DNA of 18,511 bases from an uncultured Ruminobacter sp. (GTDB lineage: Bacteria; Pseudomonadota; Gammaproteobacteria; Enterobacterales; Succinivibrionaceae), in contig CAAFXL010000262.1 in assembly GCA_900767005.1 (NCBI GenBank), positions 1-18,511 of the forward strand. The letters are read 5' to 3'. The number at the start of each line of letters is the position of its first letter. The first letter of the stretch is position 1. Position numbers and translations under genes: made by a program. The notes beneath the pieces were generated by a model. That model searched no databases and was not told the origin of the DNA. It saw nothing but the letters and a program-made list of their open reading frames with translations. Below are positions 8,255-17,325 of this stretch, in pieces.

Positions 8255-9037
8255 ATGAAACTTAATACCACTGAATTTGGACAAGAAAATTCTACTCGAC
8301 TATATATGATCCATGGTTGGGGATTATGCTCTAAAGTTTTTTATGGAGTTGCCCCAAAACTTGCTGAAAATTTTCATGTAATTTTAATTGATTTACCTGG
8401 ATATGGCTTAAATGTAAATATTCCTGCTAACCGTTCAAATGGTATTTTATCAAGTCTTGAAGAAACCATTATTCCTAATAGTGCAATATTTGGTTGGTCA
8501 TTAGGTGGCATATTAGCTCTAAAGTATTGTATGCTCCATAATGATAATAACTGTTTAATTACTTGTGGTTCTTCCCCAAAATTTACCTCAGACCCTGCAA
8601 CCCATTGGCCAGGAATTTCAAACGACCTACTCTTACAATTTACCAATTTACTTACCCAAGAAAATTCTCAAAAGATAATTGATAAATTTTTATCAATGCA
8701 GGCTATGGGTTCTGAAACCATGAAAAATGATATAAAAATTTTAAAAGCTTATTTAAGAGAATCACCAAATCCCTCTTATTATGAACTTTTAGCAGGACTT
8801 AAAACTTTAATGGATGAAGATTTACGAGGTTCAACCAGTAGAATTACTTGTCCTTCCCTTCATATTTATGGAAAAGGCGACCGTCTATCTCCCCCATCAA
8901 CCAATTTCATTTGGCCGCAAAAATTTAATACTAGAGTTTATGTTTTTGATAAAAGTTCTCATGCACCATTTATTTCATCACCTGATGAATTTGTCTCTAT
9001 AATCAAAGACTTTTTAACGCAATACTATGTTAAATAA
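8255..9037 (+). CDS. bioH: Pimeloyl-[acyl-carrier protein] methyl ester esterase BioH
   Basis: BioH removes the methyl group from pimeloyl-ACP methyl ester, releasing the precursor for biotin ring assembly. The 260-residue alpha/beta hydrolase shows the oxyanion-hole motif HGWG (20-23), the nucleophile elbow GWSLGG with Ser82, the acid Asp209 in YGKGDRLSP and His236 in SSHAPFIS. Family-specific stretches WPGIS and FLSMQAMGSET further support BioH over a generic hydrolase. I start at the ATG at 8255, preceded by AAGGA at 8243-8247; an in-frame TTG at 8252 is less likely. It diverges from amt and stands apart from other biotin genes, as in E. coli, where bioH lies near nfuA. The same neighbourhood (nfuA at 12.7 kb) is loosely retained here. 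AT-rich codon use is like its neighbours. Confidence 0.92.
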   Translation: MKLNTTEFGQENSTRLYMIHGWGLCSKVFYGVAPKLAENFHVILIDLPGYGLNVNIPANRSNGILSSLEETIIPNSAIFGWSLGGILALKYCMLHNDNNCLITCGSSPKFTSDPATHWPGISNDLLLQFTNLLTQENSQKIIDKFLSMQAMGSETMKNDIKILKAYLRESPNPSYYELLAGLKTLMDEDLRGSTSRITCPSLHIYGKGDRLSPPSTNFIWPQKFNTRVYVFDKSSHAPFISSPDEFVSIIKDFLTQYYVK

Positions 9038-9112
9038 TTTTAAATTTAAGCTTTATCACGGCAAACTATGATTAAATAATGTACAATATAAGTATAGGTA
9101 AAGGAGTTAGTT

Positions 9113-9322
9113 ATGATTGATAGCTTAAACTGTGGCTCAATGGCCATAAATCGAAGCATGCAAGGATTTAATCACACAGCAACTAAAATTGCGAATGGTA
9201 ATCAAGATCCCATTCAAAATGCTGCTGACTTATTAAGTAATAAGGAACTTGCTAAAGCAGGATGTAAAATTATTGAAAGAGAGAATGAAGCTTTTAAAAG
9301 CTTACTAGATATTAAGGTTTAG
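9113..9322 (+). CDS. Small protein resembling a flagellar rod/hook N-terminus
   Basis: This 69-residue protein is supported by a strong AAGGAG site (9101-9106) before its ATG and by a one-base gap to the next gene. Residues about 8-30 (GSMAINRSMQGFNHTATKIANG) resemble the N-terminal helix of flagellar rod and hook proteins, where the pattern is a small-residue/Gln helix ending in N-x-A-N. The remainder is a predicted helix with two cysteines in all (Cys7, Cys51). It is much too short to be a rod protein, and no flagellar gene is nearby. I do not know its function. The tight coupling to the SprA-type gene suggests the two products act together. A TACAAT at 9082-9087 could be its -10 element, with a poor -35. 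Confidence 0.75.
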   Translation: MIDSLNCGSMAINRSMQGFNHTATKIANGNQDPIQNAADLLSNKELAKAGCKIIERENEAFKSLLDIKV

Positions 9323-9323
9323 T

Positions 9324-10103
9324 ATGAGTAATTTATTATCTTCTGATCTATTTAAATATAGTCGTTCAAATCAACGATTTGGATCAGGGGTTTATAATTC
9401 TCAAAAAAAACAAGAAAATAAAGATGGTAAGTTAAATAACAGCTTAGATAATGAAGAAAATCAATTTCTTAAACAAAATTCATTAAATAATGAATTAAAT
9501 AAAAAAGATGCTCTAGAACAAAAATCTCAGAAAGAAAAAGAAGATTCTACCAATTCTCAAGGCTTAGATCTCACAGAAGAAGAATTATCTGAAATTGAGC
9601 ATCTTAAAGAGCGAGACCAAGAAGTTCGTACCCATGAAAATGCCCATCAAAGAGCAGGTGGAGCTTATGCTGGTTCCCCTCAATACTCCTATACTAAAGG
9701 ACCTGATGGCAAAGACTATATTACTGATGGTTCAGTTTCAATTTCAGTTAGTGAAGAATCTACTCCACAAAAAACTATTGAAAAAATGGAGCAGGTCCAA
9801 AGAGCAGCTCTTGCTCCAGCCGAACCTAGTGGTCAAGATTTAAAAGTAGCAAGCCAAGCTGCAAATATTGAAAATGAAGCACGCAGGGAACTAGCTTCAA
9901 ATAATACAGAAAATAAGAAATCCTCATCAGAAAACAAAATTGCAACTAATGAGGATTCAGAGAGTACAGAAAAAAACACACCAAAAGAAGCTCAAAGTGA
10001 AAAAAGTTTAAGCTTTGAGAATATTATTAAATCAATTCAAAAACATTATCGTTCTTCTTATACTCCTTCTCGAGCTGGAAGCAGTGTTAATACTTTTGGT
10101 TAA
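9324..10103 (+). CDS. SprA-related putative zinc metalloprotease domain protein
   Basis: The 259-residue protein has a low-complexity N-terminus rich in Asn, Lys, Glu and Gln (about 1-80), a conserved core (about 85-190) and another Ser/Glu/Asn-rich tail. The core matches my memory of the SprA-related family: LKERDQEVRTHENAHQRAGG, AYAGSPQYSYTKGPDGKDY and VQRAALAPAEPSGQD. HENAH at 104-108 fits the zinc-protease motif HExxH, so a metalloprotease role is plausible but is not shown here. There is no signal peptide. The ATG is one base past the stop of the 69-residue gene, with AAGG inside that gene's end as ribosome site. Its stop lies four bases from the convergent greB stop, leaving no room for a private terminator. 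Confidence 0.82.
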   Translation: MSNLLSSDLFKYSRSNQRFGSGVYNSQKKQENKDGKLNNSLDNEENQFLKQNSLNNELNKKDALEQKSQKEKEDSTNSQGLDLTEEELSEIEHLKERDQEVRTHENAHQRAGGAYAGSPQYSYTKGPDGKDYITDGSVSISVSEESTPQKTIEKMEQVQRAALAPAEPSGQDLKVASQAANIENEARRELASNNTENKKSSSENKIATNEDSESTEKNTPKEAQSEKSLSFENIIKSIQKHYRSSYTPSRAGSSVNTFG

Positions 10104-10107
10104 AAGT

Positions 10108-10719
10108 TTATTCACCTGCTAAATGCTTTAAATATTCTTCTTTAATTTGCTTTAAATCATCTTCAGATAAAATCTTTACTTCTTGGTTATCTTTATTACC
10201 AAATTTCATTAACGGCGAACCTATATCACCATACCAATCTTCATGCTTATATGAAATCTTATTCACATACCATGATACGTCACCTTTTGGGGTATGAATT
10301 ATCGCTTCATCATCGATACTTAAATTTAAAAGTCCTTTAGCCATTGGGCTCTTAATTGAAATATAACCATTTAAACCATAGGTTTCATATTCACCGACGA
10401 TTCTTACATGTTTAATTTCACCATTATCATTCTCAATTTCAACAAAGGCCCCAAAATAAATCTTTTGGTCACGCTCGCCATCTTCTGAGCGATCTAAAAT
10501 CTTAATCTTATCTAGTGCATCTGATAATTGCTTAACTCTAATATCAATTTCACGAAGTAATCGCTTATTATATTGGTAGTCAGCATTTTCACTACGGTCA
10601 CCTAATGATGCCGCCCATGAAAGTTTTTGAGCAACTTTTGGTCTTAAATCATTCCAAATATCATTAAATTCCTGCTTAATTAAAGCAAAACCTTCCTTTG
10701 TTACATATGAAATTGCCAT
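10108..10719 (-). CDS. greB: Transcription elongation factor GreB with C-terminal extension
   Basis: GreB enters the secondary channel of backtracked RNA polymerase and stimulates transcript cleavage. The coiled-coil N-terminal domain has the GreB-type tip WAASLGDRSENADYQYNKR, with the acidic pair Asp41 and Glu44 that coordinates the catalytic metal. The C-terminal FKBP-like domain (about 85-158) has AFVEIENDNG, YISIKSPMAKGLL and GDVSWYVNKISY. The known protein is about 158 residues, but this one has 203: about 44 extra charged residues (160-203) follow the normal end. AGGA precedes the ATG. The basic tip pattern separates it from GreA. The pckA terminator lies between pckA and greB, so greB probably has its own promoter. 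Confidence 0.93.
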   Translation of the reverse strand: MAISYVTKEGFALIKQEFNDIWNDLRPKVAQKLSWAASLGDRSENADYQYNKRLLREIDIRVKQLSDALDKIKILDRSEDGERDQKIYFGAFVEIENDNGEIKHVRIVGEYETYGLNGYISIKSPMAKGLLNLSIDDEAIIHTPKGDVSWYVNKISYKHEDWYGDIGSPLMKFGNKDNQEVKILSEDDLKQIKEEYLKHLAGE

Positions 10720-10747
10720 GATGTTATTCCTATATCTACCATATAAA

Positions 10748-10769
10748 GAAACCGCCCTAAGGCGGTTTC
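10748..10769 (-). terminator. Terminator of pckA
   Basis: Nine-base arms GAAACCGCC (10748-10756) and GGCGGTTTC (10761-10769) enclose the four-base loop 10757-10760. Read on the minus strand the hairpin is followed by a short T-rich run (TTTATAT), about 40 bases past the pckA stop. It also lies just upstream of greB, separating the two genes. Confidence 0.82.
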
Positions 10770-10807
10770 CTATTATATGCTTTGTATAAAAAGTCTAAAA
10801 GCTAAAA

Positions 10808-12409
<1,602 letters not shown>

Positions 12410-12438
12410 TTACTTTGTTTCTCCGACTAATTAATAAA

Positions 12439-12488
12439 GTTAGAACACTAACACGATAATTCTATATGAAAATACGACTTTAGTCCAA
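12439..12488 (-). promoter_or_regulatory. Candidate pckA promoter and leader inverted repeat
   Basis: On the minus strand TTGGAC (12488-12483) and TATAGA (12466-12461) are 16 bases apart, predicting a start near 12454. Directly there lies a perfect five-base inverted repeat, GTTAG-4-CTAAC (12439-12452), which could be an operator or a 5' stem. The rest of the 283-base pckA-nfuA gap is AT-rich; I see no gene in it. Confidence 0.35.
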
Positions 12489-12692
12489 TATTTATGCAAA
12501 AATTTATTTAAAATTTATTTTAAACTTTTTTAAAATTTAAAAACAAAAGATTTCAGAAAAAAATTTCCCTACATTATTAAAATAGTGACAACTTTTTTCA
12601 TTTCAAACTTTATTTAATTGTATTTTTTAAGAAATATCTTTAAGATTAACATTATTAACACTTTTTTAGTTTTCGATAAGTGAGATTTATCC

Positions 12693-13277
12693 ATGATAAC
12701 AATTACACAAAAAGCTCAATCATATCTTGCCCAGCTTCTAGAAACTCAAGCCCCAAACACAAGAATTAGAGTATTTGTTTCAAATCCTGGAACTCCTGGT
12801 GTTGAATGCGGAATTTTATATTGTCCTGAAGACATGATTACTAAACATGATGATATCTTTCCATATACCAGTATTGAAGTTGTTATTGATAAAAGTAGTC
12901 AACCATACTTAGTAGATGCCGTAATTGATTTTAAATATGATCAAAACAATAAAGGTTCTTTATTATTTAAAGCTCCAAGTCTAAAGCGTCAAGACGTTGA
13001 TGAAAATGCAACTTTATTTGAAAAACTTGAATCATTTTTTAGAACTACAATTAACCCTTCTCTAGCTTCTCACGGCGGTTACGCTCATTTAATTAGTGCT
13101 ACCGAAGATGGGATTGTAGAAGTGAAATTTGAAGGTGGTTGTCGCGGTTGTTCGATGGTAAACCTAACCTTACAAGGTGGTATTGCTGAAAACTTAAAAA
13201 CCGCTTTCCCTGGCATGATTAAAGAAGTTCGAGATGTAACTGACCACGTAGTTACTGAAGAAACTTACAAGTCTTAA
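12693..13277 (+). CDS. nfuA: Fe-S biogenesis carrier protein NfuA
   Basis: NfuA carries and delivers [4Fe-4S] clusters to apoproteins, notably under iron or oxidative stress. The 194-residue protein has the two-part family layout: a degenerate A-type domain (about 1-95), with Cys39 and Cys44 still present in GVECGILYCPE, and a C-terminal Nfu domain (about 108-185). The latter carries the cluster-binding pair Cys150 and Cys153 in GGCRGCSMVNLTLQGG, preceded by NPSLASHGGYAHL. Length matches E. coli NfuA (191). A GTGAGA-type ribosome site precedes the ATG. It diverges from pckA and is followed by a hairpin, so it is probably a single-gene transcript. Confidence 0.96.
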   Translation: MITITQKAQSYLAQLLETQAPNTRIRVFVSNPGTPGVECGILYCPEDMITKHDDIFPYTSIEVVIDKSSQPYLVDAVIDFKYDQNNKGSLLFKAPSLKRQDVDENATLFEKLESFFRTTINPSLASHGGYAHLISATEDGIVEVKFEGGCRGCSMVNLTLQGGIAENLKTAFPGMIKEVRDVTDHVVTEETYKS

Positions 13278-13287
13278 TCTCTCTATT

Positions 13288-13310
13288 GCAGGTTACAACA
13301 TGTAACCTGC
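13288..13310. other. Perfect hairpin after nfuA
   Basis: Ten-base arms GCAGGTTACA (13288-13297) and TGTAACCTGC (13301-13310) pair perfectly around a three-base loop, starting 11 bases after the nfuA stop. No T-tract follows on the plus strand, so it is not a standard intrinsic terminator. It could protect the nfuA mRNA 3' end, end transcription with help of Rho, or be a dyad protein-binding site before mlaF. Confidence 0.6.
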
Positions 13311-13432
13311 CACCTAAATTTCTCGTTACATACAAAAAATATATATTTTTTTGTAAATATTATTAGAATTCATATTCTTAAACCTTTAAAATACCCCATA
13401 TATTCATTAACTAATTTATTAAATTTAATATT

Positions 13433-14221
13433 ATGGACTATCTAGTTGATATTCAAAATGTAACCTTTAGCTATGGTTCAAGATTAATTTATGATGATGT
13501 ATCACTAAAAATTCCTAAAGGCAAAATTACAGCTTTTTTAGGACCAAGTGGTACAGGTAAAACCACCATGCTTAGACTAATTGGTGGTCAATTAAAGCCT
13601 GACAGTGGTCATGTTATTTTTAATGGAACTGATATACATTCATTAAATCGAGCAAGCCTTTACGAAATCAGAAAAAAAATGAGCATGCTTTTTCAAAGCG
13701 GTGCTTTATTTACTGAATTAAACGTATTTGATAATGTTGCTTTTCCGATTAGAGAACACACCAAACTTCCTGAAGAAATTATTAGAACCATGGTTCTAAT
13801 GAAACTTGAAGCTGTGGGACTTAGGGGAGCCTCTCATTTAATGCCTCAGGAATTATCTGGTGGTATGGCAAGAAGAGCTGCTCTTGCTCGTTCAATTGCA
13901 CTAGATCCGGAACTAATCATGTATGATGAACCATTTGTTGGTCAAGACCCTATAACCATGGCAGTTTTAATTAGATTAATTAAACGTTTAAATGAAATTT
14001 TAGGATTAACCTCAATCATCGTGACTCATGATGTTTCTGAAGTTTTAACCATTGCTGATTATGTTTATATTCTTGCCCAAGGAAAAGTAATAGCATCAGG
14101 AACTCCTCAAGAACTTAAAGTTTCACAAGAACCACAAGTAAAACAATTTATAAATGGGGAATTTGATGGACCTGTTGCCTTTAACTATCCAACCAATGTC
14201 CCTTATATAGAGGATTTATAA
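13433..14221 (+). CDS. mlaF: Mla phospholipid transport ATPase MlaF
   Basis: MlaF is the cytoplasmic ATPase of the MlaFEDB inner-membrane complex, which moves phospholipids between the outer and inner membranes and keeps the outer membrane asymmetric. The 262-residue protein has Walker A GPSGTGKT (37-44), Q-loop Gln88 in LFQSGALF, the ABC signature LSGGM (141-145), Walker B LIMYDE (161-166) and the switch His199 in VTHD. The C-terminal tail FINGEFDGPVAFNYP matches the MlaF-specific tail. It opens the mlaFEDC operon. The ATG lacks a recognisable Shine-Dalgarno sequence, its upstream region being all A and T. The mlaE ATG follows its stop codon directly. Confidence 0.95.
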   Translation: MDYLVDIQNVTFSYGSRLIYDDVSLKIPKGKITAFLGPSGTGKTTMLRLIGGQLKPDSGHVIFNGTDIHSLNRASLYEIRKKMSMLFQSGALFTELNVFDNVAFPIREHTKLPEEIIRTMVLMKLEAVGLRGASHLMPQELSGGMARRAALARSIALDPELIMYDEPFVGQDPITMAVLIRLIKRLNEILGLTSIIVTHDVSEVLTIADYVYILAQGKVIASGTPQELKVSQEPQVKQFINGEFDGPVAFNYPTNVPYIEDL

Positions 14222-14995
14222 ATGGTAAATATGATTTCATCACTTGGACAATGGGGAATTAATAAACTCTCTGCTCTTGGCAGAGCAAGTTTTGTGCTAT
14301 TTTATGCTCTAGTTGGTAAACCACAAATTAGAAAAAACTTCCCAATGCTTATTGAACAACTTTATGTTGTCGGCGTTCAATCAGTAAGTATTATTGTTGT
14401 TTCAGGTTTATTTATTGGTATGGTTTTAGGTCTTCAAGGCTTTAATGTGCTTGTAGACTTTATGGCTGAAGGAGCACTTGGTCAATTAGTTGCTCTTTCA
14501 ATTATTAGAGAGTTAGGTCCTGTAGTAGCCGCTCTACTTTTTGCAGGTCGAGCAGGCTCGGCACTAACAGCTGAAATAGGTCTAAAAAAAGCTACCGAAC
14601 AACTAACCTCACTTGAAATGATGGCAGTTGACCCTTTAAGAAGAGTTATTGCTCCACGCTTTTGGGCAGGATTTTTCTCTTTACCAATCCTAACCTTAAT
14701 CTTTACTATTGTTGGTATTTATGGTGGTAAGTTAGTTGGGGTTGACTGGTTAGGCGTTGATGATGGGATATTCTGGAGTGGGATGCGTGCATCAATTGAT
14801 TTTATGGATGATATTGGCATGTGTATCATTAAAAGCTTTGTATTTGCCATTGTTGTAACTTGGATTGCTCTATTTAATGGCTATGATCTAGTTCCTACCT
14901 CATCAGGAATTAGTAAAGCTACAACTAATACTGTGGTTCAATCATCACTAGCAATTTTAGGTCTAGATTTCGTTTTAACTGCATTAATGTTTTAA
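14222..14995 (+). CDS. mlaE: Mla phospholipid transport permease MlaE
   Basis: MlaE is the dimeric inner-membrane permease that MlaF energises and on which the MlaD ring sits. The 257-residue protein has about five hydrophobic helices and strongly conserved family stretches: IIRELGPVVAALLFAGRAGSA, EQLTSLEMMAVDPLRRV (the helix that couples to MlaF) and the C-terminal SSLAILGLDFVLTALMF. Its ATG follows the mlaF stop with no gap, and GAGG at the end of mlaF serves as ribosome site, so translation is coupled. A second in-frame ATG three codons later is an alternative start. Length is close to E. coli MlaE (260). Confidence 0.95.
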   Translation: MVNMISSLGQWGINKLSALGRASFVLFYALVGKPQIRKNFPMLIEQLYVVGVQSVSIIVVSGLFIGMVLGLQGFNVLVDFMAEGALGQLVALSIIRELGPVVAALLFAGRAGSALTAEIGLKKATEQLTSLEMMAVDPLRRVIAPRFWAGFFSLPILTLIFTIVGIYGGKLVGVDWLGVDDGIFWSGMRASIDFMDDIGMCIIKSFVFAIVVTWIALFNGYDLVPTSSGISKATTNTVVQSSLAILGLDFVLTALMF

Positions 14996-15010
14996 TAAAA
15001 GGTAATAATT

Positions 15011-15520
15011 GTGAAAGTTAATAAATTAGAATTTTTTGTAGGTCTATTTGTACTTGCAGGAATTATTTCTGCAGTTGTTCTTGCTTTAAATATTGCAGGA
15101 CTTACCTTAACCTTTAAACAAGATACTTATACTGTTAAAGGATATTTTGATAATATTGGCTCTTTAAAACTTAGAGCACCAGTTAAAATCGGCGGTGTTA
15201 TAATTGGAAGAGTTAGTAACGTCTATATTGATCAAGAAAAATTAGTTCCTGTAGTTGAAATGACTATTGAAAGTAAATATGACAAACTTTCAAGCGATTC
15301 AAAAGTTTCAATTTTAACCGCTGGTTTAATTGGTGAACAATATATTGGTTTAACACCTGGTTTCTATGATGAAGACATGGGTTCAACCTATTTAAAAAAT
15401 GGTGATGTTATTCATGATACTGGTTCTGCAATTGTTTTAGAAGATCTTATTGGTAAGTTTCTTTATAGCCTAAATGGCAATAACAATAACCAAGAATCTA
15501 AAACTGATGATGCAAAGTAA
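15011..15520 (+). CDS. mlaD: Mla MCE-domain lipid-binding protein MlaD
   Basis: MlaD is anchored in the inner membrane and forms a hexameric periplasmic ring with a hydrophobic pore that receives phospholipid from MlaC. The 169-residue protein has one N-terminal transmembrane helix (about 8-27) and a single MCE domain (about 38-115) with VKGYFDNIGSLKLRAPVKIGGVIIGRV and the YIGLTPG end motif. A short helix (ALVLEDLIGKFLYSL region, about 140-155) completes the pore. The start is GTG at 15011 with AAGG upstream; no better ATG exists in frame before the transmembrane helix. It lies 15 bases after mlaE. It is slightly shorter than E. coli MlaD (183). Confidence 0.94.
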   Translation: MKVNKLEFFVGLFVLAGIISAVVLALNIAGLTLTFKQDTYTVKGYFDNIGSLKLRAPVKIGGVIIGRVSNVYIDQEKLVPVVEMTIESKYDKLSSDSKVSILTAGLIGEQYIGLTPGFYDEDMGSTYLKNGDVIHDTGSAIVLEDLIGKFLYSLNGNNNNQESKTDDAK

Positions 15521-15576
15521 CATTACTTTACTAAAGGAATAATTATTTAATATTTATATTTTCATAGGAAGAAATT

Positions 15577-16236
15577 ATGAAAAAATTTAAAATTACACTA
15601 CTTGTTTGTTGTTTACTTGGTCTAAGCTATCAAAACTTTGCTCTAGCAGATGATCAAACTCAGACTGTTGTTACTAGTCAAAAGGTTGCAGATAGCTCAA
15701 ATCCTTATACTTTAATTGCAACTTTAGCTGATAATACCTTCTCAAGTATTAAAGCTAATAAAGATAAATTATCAGATGCAATGGTAGCTCGTAAAATCAT
15801 TGAAACTGAGCTTTTACCATATATTGATAATAAGTATGCAGCTTATAAAGTAATTGGTAGTAACCTAAAAAATACAACTGAAAAGCAACGAGATGATTTT
15901 ACTCAAGCATTTACTAAATACATCGTAGCAACTTATGCTGATGCTTTAAAGAAATACACCAATCAATCAATTGAAGTACAAACACCAGAAGAAATCAAAG
16001 ATAAGATTGTAGCTGTAAAAGTATTTATTAAAGAAGCCGGAAAGCCTGATTTAGAAGTAATCTTTAAGATGCGTCAAAATCAAAAAACTAATACTTGGAA
16101 AGCTTATGATATGGTAGCTGAAGGCATTAGTCTTTTAAGTGCTAAGCAATCTGAATTATCAAGTTTAATTAGACAGCATGGTATTGATTACGTTTCTAAC
16201 ATGCTTGAAGAACATGTAAAAAATACTGCTAAGTAA
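15577..16236 (+). CDS. mlaC: Mla periplasmic phospholipid carrier MlaC
   Basis: MlaC is the soluble periplasmic shuttle between the outer-membrane MlaA complex and MlaFEDB. The 219-residue protein starts with a signal peptide (about 1-24, MKKFKITLLVCCLLGLSYQNFALA, cleaved before DDQ). The mature domain has the Tol-toluene-tolerance (Ttg2) fold pattern: IETELLPYIDNKYAAYKVIG, FTQAFTKYIVATYADAL and a C-terminal ISLLSAKQSELSSLIRQHGID. AGGA precedes the ATG. It is separated from mlaD by 56 bases, more than the other gaps in the operon, but with no sign of a terminator. It is the last gene of the operon: where mlaB is found in E. coli there is a terminator instead. Confidence 0.93.
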   Translation: MKKFKITLLVCCLLGLSYQNFALADDQTQTVVTSQKVADSSNPYTLIATLADNTFSSIKANKDKLSDAMVARKIIETELLPYIDNKYAAYKVIGSNLKNTTEKQRDDFTQAFTKYIVATYADALKKYTNQSIEVQTPEEIKDKIVAVKVFIKEAGKPDLEVIFKMRQNQKTNTWKAYDMVAEGISLLSAKQSELSSLIRQHGIDYVSNMLEEHVKNTAK

Positions 16237-16278
16237 AGATTTAAAGTAAAGCCCCAAAGCTTTAAAAATCTTAAAAAG

Positions 16279-16303
16279 AAAGCTCCAAATGGAGCTTTTT
16301 TTA
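16279..16303. terminator. Terminator between mlaC and gpsA
   Basis: AAAGCTCC (16279-16286) pairs with GGAGCTTT (16291-16298) around a four-base loop, followed by a run of Ts. A-rich sequence before the stem gives a T-rich tail on the minus strand too, so it can serve both the mla operon and the convergent gpsA. Confidence 0.88.
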
Positions 16304-16311
16304 TTCTTTTT

Positions 16312-17310
16312 CTATTCTTCTTTTTTGGTGCGACCTAGTAAAGTCATAGTTGCATTTAATGGGGATTTTCCATTAAAAAGTACATTAAAAACTTCCGTGC
16401 AAATTGGCATATCAACTTTATACTTTTCAGCTAAAGTATGAACCTCTCTAGTGTTATACCACCCTTCAACCACTTGACCAATACTCTTTATAGCTTCTTC
16501 AATTTCTTTACCTTGACCAAGCATCACCCCAAAACGGCGATTTCTTGATTGATTATCAGTACAAGTTAGTACCAGGTCGCCTAAACCTGCCATACCCATA
16601 AAGGTATGAGCCTTTGCTCCCATCGCAGTACCAAGGCGTTCTAATTCAACAAGGCCTCTAGTAATTAATGCAGCTCGAGCATTTGCACCAAAGCCTAAAC
16701 CATCACTAATTCCTGCTCCAATTGCAATTACGTTTTTAACGGTACCACCAATTTGAAGACCAATAAAATCAGGATTTTTATAAACTCTAAAATTCTTACT
16801 AGAATGAATTAATTTTGAAAATTCTTCGGTAAATTCATCATTAGTTCCTGCAATACTAATTGCTGTAGGAAAACCATTAGCTAATTCTTTAGCAAATGTA
16901 GGACCACTAATCGCTGCTAAAGGAATATCTTTACCTAAAACTTCCTCGGCAACTTCACTTAAGATTCTTCCAGTTTGTGGTTCTAGACCCTTTGTAGCCC
17001 AAACAATACGATGTTTATTAGTAATATATGGTTTAATTGTTAATAAAACATCCTTAAAAGCATTACTAGGCACTACAATTAATAAAATATCAGAACCCTC
17101 AACCGCTTCTTTAATATCTGAGGTTAAGGCTAATCCATTTGGAAATTTTATCCCAGGTAAAAATTCTTCATTGCATCTTTCTTGTTTTAATTTTTCGATT
17201 GCAACCGAATCTCTTCCCCAAAGGAGAACATTACTAGAATTTCTACATAGTGCAATAGAAAGGGCAGTCCCATATGATCCTGCCCCCAGCACTGTTGTGC
17301 TATATTTCAA
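16312..17310 (-). CDS. gpsA: Glycerol-3-phosphate dehydrogenase [NAD(P)+]
   Basis: GpsA reduces dihydroxyacetone phosphate to sn-glycerol-3-phosphate, the backbone for phospholipids, in the cytoplasm. The 332-residue protein shows the nucleotide-binding GAGSYGTA at residues 9-16, WATKGLEPQTGR, ISGPTFAKELA, the catalytic lysine in GGTVKNVIAIGAG and the substrate-binding stretch FMGMAGLGDLVLTCTDNQSRNRRFG. The start is a TTG at 17310: the only upstream in-frame codons run back to the secB stop codon and contain no ATG or GTG, while GGGAG lies at good spacing before TTG. It follows secB by 15 bases, the same order as in E. coli, and is therefore cotranscribed. The next gene in E. coli (cysE) is absent here. 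Confidence 0.97.
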   Translation of the reverse strand: MKYSTTVLGAGSYGTALSIALCRNSSNVLLWGRDSVAIEKLKQERCNEEFLPGIKFPNGLALTSDIKEAVEGSDILLIVVPSNAFKDVLLTIKPYITNKHRIVWATKGLEPQTGRILSEVAEEVLGKDIPLAAISGPTFAKELANGFPTAISIAGTNDEFTEEFSKLIHSSKNFRVYKNPDFIGLQIGGTVKNVIAIGAGISDGLGFGANARAALITRGLVELERLGTAMGAKAHTFMGMAGLGDLVLTCTDNQSRNRRFGVMLGQGKEIEEAIKSIGQVVEGWYNTREVHTLAEKYKVDMPICTEVFNVLFNGKSPLNATMTLLGRTKKEE

Positions 17311-17325
17311 ATCTGACTCCCGAAA

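Noticed and set aside
8086..8271. Minus-strand 61-codon frame between amt and bioH
   Set aside because: It overlaps the bioH start and the amt control region, has no ribosome site, and its hydrophobic composition is what random AT-rich DNA yields.
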